From DAISJD01 sp036821645 (lineage in GTDB: Bacteria; Pseudomonadota; Alphaproteobacteria; ATCC43930; CGMCC-115725), in the NCBI GenBank assembly GCA_036821645.1, contig DAISJD010000093.1, positions 1 to 12,113 of the forward strand: a DNA stretch of 12,113 bases. Direction: 5' to 3'. Each line of letters begins with the position of its first letter. Position 1 is the stretch's first letter. The notes under the pieces were generated by a model. That model had not been told where the DNA came from and did not search any database. It saw only the letters and a program-made list of their open reading frames with translations. The position numbers were made by a program, and so were the translations under genes. Positions 1-5,544 of the stretch are shown here, one piece after another.

Positions 1-1668
1 TTTCAGACCCGCCCCAAAGCCGCCGCACCCCGCGCGCGCAAAAATGCCGACCGTTTTGCGGCGGCGGATGCGGCATACCGCAACGGCGATTTTGAAACGG
101 CCCATCATCTGTGCCAACAGATCCTGCGCCTCACCCCCGACCATAGCGATACACTCGCCCTGCTGGGCCTCATGACCGTGGCTCGCGGGCGCAGCGATCT
201 TGCGATCCCGCTTCTGGAAGCGGCCGTTCAATCCGCCCCGGACGATGCGAATTTGCGCACCACACTCGGTGAACTCTATCGGACCGCAGGAGATGCGGCG
301 CGCGCCGAACAGGCCCACCGCAAGGCCATCGCGCTTGCCCCGACCCTCCCCCGCGCCCATCATAATCTGGCTATTCTCTTACAAAGCCAAGGCCGGTTCG
401 ACGCGGCCGGGCGCAGCTTCGAAACCGCAAGGCGCCTCGCCCCCGACGATCCAACATATGTCATCGCCCACGCAGCCCTGCTCATCGATCAAAAGCAACC
501 GGCCGCCGCCACCGCCCTTCTGGCAACGATCGCCGCAAAGTGCGGCACGGTCCCGGACTTTCATGTAACGGACGGCAATGCGCGCCTTATGGCAGGCGAT
601 TACGCCGGGGCCGCCGCCGCGTACCGTATCGCCCTCGCCCGCGACCCAGACCATCTTGAGGCGGGGGTCAATCTTGCCCGCGCCCTGCGCGACGGCGGGG
701 ATCCGGCCGCCGCCATCCCTCTGTTGGACCATGTGCGGACAGTGGCCCCAGACCTTGCCGTGGCCCAATGGAATACCGGTCTCTGTCATCTTCTGTTGGG
801 TCAATATCGGGCCGGATGGACCGGGTTTCGCGCCCGGTTCGCTGCGGGTGCTGCCCTTTCCGCCAGCTTCGGGATCCCCGTCTGGCAGGGCGAACCGCTG
901 CAAGGCCGAACCCTCCTCGTCCATGGCGAACAGGGACAGGGCGATACGATCCAATTCGCCCGTTTTTTACCCTTGTTGAAGGCGGCGGGGGCCGGCACCG
1001 TCTTTTGCCTCGTCCAACCGTCCCTTATCCCCTTGCTGACCGCCATTCCTGGGGTCGATGGGTGGCTTAGCGTCGATTCCCCCCTACCGGCCGTCGATCT
1101 CATGGTGCCGCTCATGGATCTGGCCGGATGGCTCTGCCCCGATCGAACCGATTTCCGCGATCTTCTCCCCCCTCTTTGCCGATCGGATCTCCCTGAGGCG
1201 GATGCACTTTTCATTGGGAAAAGACCGGCCATAGGCTTGGTCTGGCGCGGCAATCCCGCCCATGCCAACGACCAAAACCGCTCCATACCCCTGGAGGATC
1301 TCGCCCCGATTTTTCACCAAACGGCCTTTACCGTCTATAGCCTCCAACAAACGATGAGCGCTGAGGAACGGCTGATCGCGGGCGACCGTCTCGTCGATCT
1401 TGGCCCGCTGCTGACCACTTGGACGCAAACGGCCACCCTCGTCGCCCGCCTGGACCGGATCATCTGCTGCGATACCAGCATCGCCCACCTGGCGGGCACT
1501 CTTGGCCGGCCGGTCGATCTTCTCCTGCCGTTCAGCCCCGATTGGCGCTGGTCGCTGAACCGGTCCGACAATGATTGGTATCCGACGATCCGCCTGCACC
1601 GACAGCCGCAGCCGGGCGCGTGGCAGGCAGCGATCGAGGGCGTTATCGCGGGGTTGGTTACGGCTTAG
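1..1668 (+). CDS. TPR protein with glycosyltransferase-9-like C-terminal domain (5' partial)
   Basis: The frame is open from the first base, so the true start lies left of the window; 555 residues are visible. The ATG at 172 falls inside a TPR helix and is not a credible start. Visible residues 18 to about 278 form seven or eight tetratricopeptide repeats, with the usual small-residue pattern and an A-x-x-P ending each helix pair. From about residue 300 the protein resembles the ADP-heptose-type glycosyltransferase fold seen in bacterial TPR-glycosyltransferases: HGEQGQGDTIQ (308-318) is the N-terminal nucleotide-binding-like loop, GLVWRGNP (412-419) opens the second Rossmann half, and CCDTSIAHLAG (489-499) is the family's D-T/S-x-x-x-H donor-site motif. 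Such proteins are thought to transfer sugars to protein or surface glycans; the substrate here is unknown. The stop overlaps the end of the convergent gene at 1658. The fold assignment is firm; the activity is inferred. Confidence 0.85.
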   Translation, partial: FQTRPKAAAPRARKNADRFAAADAAYRNGDFETAHHLCQQILRLTPDHSDTLALLGLMTVARGRSDLAIPLLEAAVQSAPDDANLRTTLGELYRTAGDAARAEQAHRKAIALAPTLPRAHHNLAILLQSQGRFDAAGRSFETARRLAPDDPTYVIAHAALLIDQKQPAAATALLATIAAKCGTVPDFHVTDGNARLMAGDYAGAAAAYRIALARDPDHLEAGVNLARALRDGGDPAAAIPLLDHVRTVAPDLAVAQWNTGLCHLLLGQYRAGWTGFRARFAAGAALSASFGIPVWQGEPLQGRTLLVHGEQGQGDTIQFARFLPLLKAAGAGTVFCLVQPSLIPLLTAIPGVDGWLSVDSPLPAVDLMVPLMDLAGWLCPDRTDFRDLLPPLCRSDLPEADALFIGKRPAIGLVWRGNPAHANDQNRSIPLEDLAPIFHQTAFTVYSLQQTMSAEERLIAGDRLVDLGPLLTTWTQTATLVARLDRIICCDTSIAHLAGTLGRPVDLLLPFSPDWRWSLNRSDNDWYPTIRLHRQPQPGAWQAAIEGVIAGLVTA

Positions 1669-2308
1669 GCTTCGCCCCCTTCAAGCGAAACAAGCTTGCG
1701 ACAGCCTCCGCCGGCAATTTATTCAGGCCTTTCGGAATCTCGAACAGGGCCAGATCTTGCGGGCCTTGCATGAGGGTCGATAGCTCATACTGGGCCTCAA
1801 ACGGTTTGCCCGCCGTCGTATAATAAGTCCCCTCAAGGCGGGTGACGATGTCACCGGGGGCAAACCAGATTTCCCCCAACAAGGACGATCCATCCTCGCC
1901 GCGATTTTCAAGCCGATAGCGATCGGATTTCTGCCCGGCGATCACCCGGTGATCTTGCGCGGGGCCGAGCGCCTCACGACCGCCGAGGCTGGTCACGGCC
2001 TCAGGAAACGGAAATTCGGTATAAACGCCGAGTGCTTCAACCACCAACCAGGCCACCCGCCGGTCGGCGCGCAGGATCACGACTGGATGAAACCCATTGA
2101 TTTCCTGCTCGTGACGCTGGCGACCCGGCATCGCATAAACCGGACCGACATAGGTCTTACCGCCCGCCGTCACGGTACGGGTCGCCCGATAGCCGACCGT
2201 GCTATCTCCCAACAACCGCGCCGCATCTGCCGCGTGGGACGCCGTCCCGCATCCTGCAAAAACTGTCGCAGCCAAACCCGCCAAAACCACCCGCCGGGAT
2301 ACGATCAT
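1658..2308 (-). CDS. Exported protein of unknown function, LolA/DUF4412-like
   Basis: 216 residues from the ATG at 2308, chosen because a GAGG lies six bases upstream and because it starts directly at a signal peptide; an ATG two codons further up (2314) is also possible. The N-terminus has twin arginines (S4-R5-R6-V-V-L), a hydrophobic stretch to about residue 19 and an A-x-A-type cleavage site at S24-H25-A26, so export by Tat or Sec is likely. A cysteine at 20 preceded by F-A-G makes a weak lipobox, so a lipoprotein is the alternative. The mature part is beta-rich, with repeated lines of the type 'YRATRTVTAGGKTY', 'GEIWFAPGDIVTRLEG' and 'PFEAQYELSTL', resembling the open beta-barrel LolA-like or DUF4412 periplasmic proteins. 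I do not recognise a specific function. It converges on the TPR gene, with an 11-base overlap of the two 3' ends, and diverges from the RidA-family gene. Confidence 0.75.
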   Translation of the reverse strand: MIVSRRVVLAGLAATVFAGCGTASHAADAARLLGDSTVGYRATRTVTAGGKTYVGPVYAMPGRQRHEQEINGFHPVVILRADRRVAWLVVEALGVYTEFPFPEAVTSLGGREALGPAQDHRVIAGQKSDRYRLENRGEDGSSLLGEIWFAPGDIVTRLEGTYYTTAGKPFEAQYELSTLMQGPQDLALFEIPKGLNKLPAEAVASLFRLKGAKPKP

Positions 2309-2495
2309 CGCCATCCTCACCCCATTCCCCTGCCGCACGCCCCTTGGAATAAGATCCAGCAGGCCCCCCGCGACATTGCGCGGTCGGATGACCCAGAGCA
2401 ACGGTTTTTCGTGCAACGGGCTTGGAGCGCGTGCCGATGCAGGCTATGGTCGCGTCAGTAACACCCTCCCTTCTCGATACAGGAATGAACCAGCC
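2309..2495. other. Divergent intergenic region
   Basis: 187 bases separate the start of the exported-protein gene (minus) from the RidA-family gene (plus). The RidA frame runs open upstream into this stretch, but nothing in that extension looks protein-like. The region carries a candidate promoter for the plus strand and a 7-base direct repeat GCAACGG at 2398-2404 and 2413-2419. I found no convincing minus-strand promoter. Confidence 0.5.
2422..2450 (+). promoter_or_regulatory. Candidate sigma70-type promoter for the RidA-family gene
   Basis: TTGGAG (2422-2427) and TATGGT (2445-2450) are separated by 17 bases, matching the consensus at three and four of six positions. Transcription would start near 2457 and give a leader of about 40 bases. 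This rests on sequence match and position only. Confidence 0.35.
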
Positions 2496-2966
2496 ATGAC
2501 CGATACTATCAGCAGTCGCGTTCAGGCCCTCGGCCTTGAATTACCCAAAGCAGGGGCCCCTGCCGCCAATTACGTTCCCTATGTCATCACCGGCAACCTC
2601 GTGTTCCTGGCCGGACAAATCGCCCAATTCAACGGATCTCGCCCCTATCTCGGCAAGGTCGGCGGCACGCTCAGCCTTGAAGATGGGGTGAAGGCGGCGG
2701 AATTGTCCGGGCTCAATATCCTCGCCTGGTTGAAAGAAATCCTGAACGACGATCTCGGCCGCCTCGTGCGGTGCGTACGGCTCGGCGGTTTCGTCAATTG
2801 CACCGCCGATTTTCTCGAACAACCGAAAGTGATCAACGGCTGTTCCGATCTCATCGTCAATGTTCTGGGCGACAAGGGCCGTCATGCCCGCACGGCCGTG
2901 GGCACCAACGTTTTGCCCTTCGATGTGGCAGTCGAAGTTGATGCGATTTTTGAGATCATTGTCTAA
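2496..2966 (+). CDS. RidA/YjgF/UK114-family protein
   Basis: 156 residues from the ATG at 2496, with AGGA at 2481-2484 as a rather distant ribosome binding site. The start fits the family: the protein begins just before the first conserved strand (VPYVITGNLVFLAGQIA, 27-43). The conserved C-terminal block HARTAVGTNVLPFDVAVEVDAI contains R132 and E147, spaced as the key Arg105 and Glu120 of E. coli RidA, so the imine/enamine deaminase site may be intact. RidA proteins are cytosolic trimers that hydrolyse reactive 2-aminoacrylate-type intermediates from PLP enzymes. At about 155 residues, with the longer N-terminal part, it belongs to the larger YjgF-like subgroup common in alphaproteobacteria rather than to canonical 128-residue RidA; whether that subgroup shares the activity is not certain. 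A 55-base gap to the downstream acyltransferase gene suggests cotranscription. Confidence 0.9.
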   Translation: MTDTISSRVQALGLELPKAGAPAANYVPYVITGNLVFLAGQIAQFNGSRPYLGKVGGTLSLEDGVKAAELSGLNILAWLKEILNDDLGRLVRCVRLGGFVNCTADFLEQPKVINGCSDLIVNVLGDKGRHARTAVGTNVLPFDVAVEVDAIFEIIV

Positions 2967-2983
2967 CTATTGGTTGCGGTCTC

Positions 2984-3021
2984 GTCCCTCCGGGGGCGGG
3001 ACCGTCCCGACGGTACCCGTC
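2984..3021 (+). repeat. Nested inverted repeats abutting the start codon of the DUF482 gene
   Basis: GTCCC (2984-2988) can pair with GGGAC (2998-3002), and a second GTCCC follows at 3004-3008. GACGG (3009-3013) and CCGTC (3017-3021) form a 5-bp stem with a TAC loop that ends directly before the ATG at 3022. No T-run follows, so this is not an intrinsic terminator. No recognisable Shine-Dalgarno sequence is present here, so the stem may influence initiation of the downstream gene. Confidence 0.45.
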
Positions 3022-4224
3022 ATGACCGAGACAAAACCAGACCCCGCCGCCGCACGAGCGCCCGATCAGGGGGGTGAGGCCCGCTATCGTGTCCGCCTTG
3101 TCCCCGCCATGGCCCGGATCGATCCGGCCCACTGGGATGCGTGCGCCGGATCGGACAATCCCTTCGTCAGCCATGCCTTTCTCATGGCCCTCGAACAAAG
3201 CGGCTCCGTCTGTCCCGAGACGGGCTGGTTGCCACAGCATCTCCTGTTGGAAGATCGGGCGGGGACGTTGGTCGGCTGCGTGCCACTCTATCTGAAATCC
3301 CATTCACAGGGCGAATATGTGTTCGACCACGCCTGGGCCCGCGCCTACGAGCAGGCGGGGCGCGCCTATTACCCGAAATTACAGGCCGCCGTCCCGTTCA
3401 GTCCCGTTCCGGGCCCGCGCCTTTTGTGCAGGCCCGATGCGCCGGACGATGTTCTAAGCGCCTTGGCCCAAGGATTGATGGCGGCCACTGCCCATCATGA
3501 GGCCTCGTCCGTGCATGTCACATTCCTGCCGGAATCCGACTGGGCGACCCTTGGCAGTCTCGGTTTCCTGCAACGGATCGGCGTGCAATTTCATTGGGAA
3601 AATCGCGATTATCAAAATTTTGACGGGTTTTTAGCCGATCTCAACGCGCGCAAACGCAAATCGATTCGCAAGGAGCGAGCCGGGGCCACGGCCCAGGGCC
3701 TCGCCATCCACACCCTCACAGGTTCCGAGATTACGGCCCGTCATTGGGATGCGTTTTATGAATTTTATTGCGCCACCGTCGATAAAAAATGGGGGTCCGC
3801 GTATCTCACCCGTGGGTTCTTCGACCTTTTAGGAGCCAATCTCGGCGATAAAATCGTCCTCGTCATGGCGGAACGGGACGACACGCTCATCGCCGGTGCC
3901 CTCAATTTACGGGGCCGCGACACGCTTTATGGCCGCAATTGGGGCTGTCTTGAAGAGGCGAAATTCCTCCATTTCGAGCTGTGTTATTATCAGGCGATCG
4001 ATTACGCGATCCGCCACGGACTGAAACGGGTCGAAGCTGGGGCGCAGGGGATGCACAAGATCCAACGGGGCTATCTGCCAACCTTGACCTATAGTGCCCA
4101 TTACCTGCCCGACCCATCCTTTCACCGCGCAGTCGCCCGATTTTTGGACCAGGAACGGGCCGCAATCGCCGCTGAAATGCAGGAATTGTCGGCCCTTTCC
4201 CCGTTTCGTCAGGACGGCCCCTAA
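3022..4224 (+). CDS. DUF482 / FemAB-like predicted N-acyltransferase (GNAT fold)
   Basis: 400 residues. The ATG at 3022 is preferred because the conserved family start (DPAHWDACAGSDNPFVSHAFLMALEQSGSV) begins about 33 residues in, as usual; the next ATG (3109) would leave almost no lead. There is no clear ribosome binding site. Family hallmarks are visible: NARKRKSIRKER near residue 210, CATVDKKWGSAYLTRGFF near 250, and the C-terminal block LHFELCYYQAIDYAIRHGLKRVEAGAQGMHKIQRGYLP, followed by SAHYLPDP. The family (COG3146, Pfam DUF482/FemAB_like) is a two-lobed GNAT-type protein related in fold to the FemABX peptidyltransferases of cell-wall synthesis; its substrate has not been established to my knowledge. 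The protein has no signal peptide and is probably cytosolic. It follows the RidA-family gene by 55 bases and ends in a strong terminator. Confidence 0.9.
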   Translation: MTETKPDPAAARAPDQGGEARYRVRLVPAMARIDPAHWDACAGSDNPFVSHAFLMALEQSGSVCPETGWLPQHLLLEDRAGTLVGCVPLYLKSHSQGEYVFDHAWARAYEQAGRAYYPKLQAAVPFSPVPGPRLLCRPDAPDDVLSALAQGLMAATAHHEASSVHVTFLPESDWATLGSLGFLQRIGVQFHWENRDYQNFDGFLADLNARKRKSIRKERAGATAQGLAIHTLTGSEITARHWDAFYEFYCATVDKKWGSAYLTRGFFDLLGANLGDKIVLVMAERDDTLIAGALNLRGRDTLYGRNWGCLEEAKFLHFELCYYQAIDYAIRHGLKRVEAGAQGMHKIQRGYLPTLTYSAHYLPDPSFHRAVARFLDQERAAIAAEMQELSALSPFRQDGP

Positions 4225-4238
4225 AAGGGGGCCGTTTT
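4214..4238 (+). terminator. Intrinsic terminator of the RidA-DUF482 transcript
   Basis: ACGGCCCC (4214-4221) pairs perfectly with GGGGCCGT (4228-4235) around a TAAAAG loop, and the stem runs into TTTT (4235-4238). The TAA stop codon of the DUF482 gene (4222-4224) is in the loop and its last codons form the left arm, so translation ends inside the terminator. On the minus strand no T-run follows the hairpin, so it should not efficiently end prfB transcription. Confidence 0.8.
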
Positions 4239-4283
4239 CACCCCCATCGCGCGCCAAACCGCAAGGCGGGCGACACGCACCGC

Positions 4284-5412
4284 TTAATCGAGATCGCTGA
4301 CCGCCCCTTCGACGCCCTTAATGCGCGAGGCAAGCGAGGCTTGCAGGAACGGATCGATATCGCCGTCCAGCACGGCCCCGGAATTGCTGGTCTCAACCCC
4401 GGTGCGCAAATCCTTCACCATCTGATAGGGTTGCAAGACATACGAACGGATCTGATGCCCCCAGCCGATATCGGTCTTGGTCGCATTCAGGGCATCCGCC
4501 GCCGCTTCCCGTTTCTTCAGTTCCATTTCATAGATGCGCGCGCGCAGCATGTCCCAGGCAATCGCGCGATTGCGATGCTGAGAGCGATCCTGTTGACAAG
4601 AAACCACGATGCCGGTCGGCATATGGGTGATCCGGATCGCCGAATCGGTCTTATTCACGTGCTGCCCACCGGCACCCGAGGCCCGGAACGTATCGATGCG
4701 GCAATCTTTTTCCAGGATTTCCACCTCGATCTTATCGTCGATCACAGGATAGACCCAAACCGACGAAAAACTGGTGTGGCGGCGCGCCTGACTGTCGAAC
4801 GGGGAAATGCGGACCAAGCGGTGGACCCCACTTTCGGTCTTGAGCCAGCCATAGGCATTGGTCCCCGATACCTTGACCGTCGCCGATTTCAGGCCCGCCT
4901 CTTCCCCCGCACTTTCTTCCAGCCAATCAACCTTGAAGCCGTGCTGTTCGGCCCAGCGTACATACATGCGCAACATCATGTTGGCCCAATCCTGGGCTTC
5001 GGTGCCACCGGCACCGGCATGCACTTCGAGATAACAGTCATTGCCGTCCGCTTCACCCGACAACAGGCTTTCGAGTTCCCGCTGACGCACATCCGCCTTC
5101 AGGCGATCGAGATGCCGTTCCGCATCCAAGACCATGGCAGCATCGCCCTCATCCTCGGCAAGTTCGATCATTTCCAAGGTATCGGCCAATTCCCGTTCGA
5201 TCATCCGATAGCCGTTGATCGCCTGATCGAGACGATTGCGTTCGCGCATGACGGCCTGGGCATTGGCGGCATCGTTCCACAAGGCCGGATCTTCGGCCTT
5301 GGCATTCAATTCATCGAGGCGGCGCAGGGATGTTTCCCAGTCAAAGATGCCTCCTCAGCAGCGCCAACGACCCACGAATGTCGTCAGAGACTGCTTGGAT
5401 TTCGGCGCGCAT
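4284..5412 (-). CDS. prfB: Peptide chain release factor 2 (programmed +1 frameshift)
   Basis: Release factor 2 recognises UGA and UAA in the ribosomal A site and triggers peptide release. The gene has two segments: ATG at 5412 through codon 23 (CTT, ending at 5344), where an in-frame TGA follows, then, after skipping one base (5343), 5342 down to the TAA at 4284-4286. The joined product is 375 residues, close to E. coli RF2 (365). It begins MRAEIQAVSDDIRGSLALLRRHL and continues DWETSLRRLDELNAKAEDP, both typical of alphaproteobacterial RF2. The stop-codon tripeptide S-P-F is at about 203-205 and the catalytic GGQ at about 248-250, within RASGAGGQHVNKTDSA. The residue matching E. coli position 246 is Ala, the fully active form rather than the Thr of K-12. 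AAGGAGG seven bases before the ATG is a strong ribosome binding site. mrcA lies 132 bases upstream on the same strand. Confidence 0.96.
5340..5355 (-). promoter_or_regulatory. prfB: prfB programmed +1 ribosomal frameshift site
   Basis: Read on the minus strand, the site is AGGAGG CAT CTT TGA C. CTT TGA C is the slippery codon and in-frame stop used in E. coli prfB, and the AGGAGG three bases before CTT takes the place of the E. coli AGGGGG, with better complementarity to the 16S anti-Shine-Dalgarno. When RF2 is scarce the UGA is read slowly, peptidyl-tRNA-Leu slips from CUU to UUU, and full-length RF2 is made: direct autoregulation. Codon 24 is the TGA. Confidence 0.96.
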
Positions 5413-5544
5413 ATCGCGTCCTCCTTCGCAAACATCGGTCAATTATGCGTGCAGTCCCTAAGATTGGGTGCGGCACGCCCGTCCTTAAACCATGAGAAAG
5501 CAGCGTACGCCTAGCGTTTTTTTAGCCAACGACTTGGGCCCGCC
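5413..5544 (-). other. mrcA-prfB intergenic region with prfB ribosome binding site
   Basis: 132 bases between the mrcA stop and the prfB start. The prfB ribosome binding site AAGGAGG is at 5420-5426. Read on the minus strand, the region begins with a weak, bulged GCC(C)AA/TTGGC hairpin followed by an A-run rather than a T-run, so no terminator is evident behind mrcA. I see no convincing separate promoter for prfB, so read-through from mrcA remains possible. Confidence 0.5.

Noticed and set aside
4341..5495. 384-residue open frame on the plus strand, opposite prfB
   Set aside because: It is fully antisense to a certain gene; long mirror frames are expected in GC-rich DNA. Its translation is rich in I, H and R with no recognisable domain.
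5495..5522. ACGC-CTA-GCGT followed by a T-run as a plus-strand terminator
   Set aside because: The stem is only 4 bp and no plus-strand gene precedes it.
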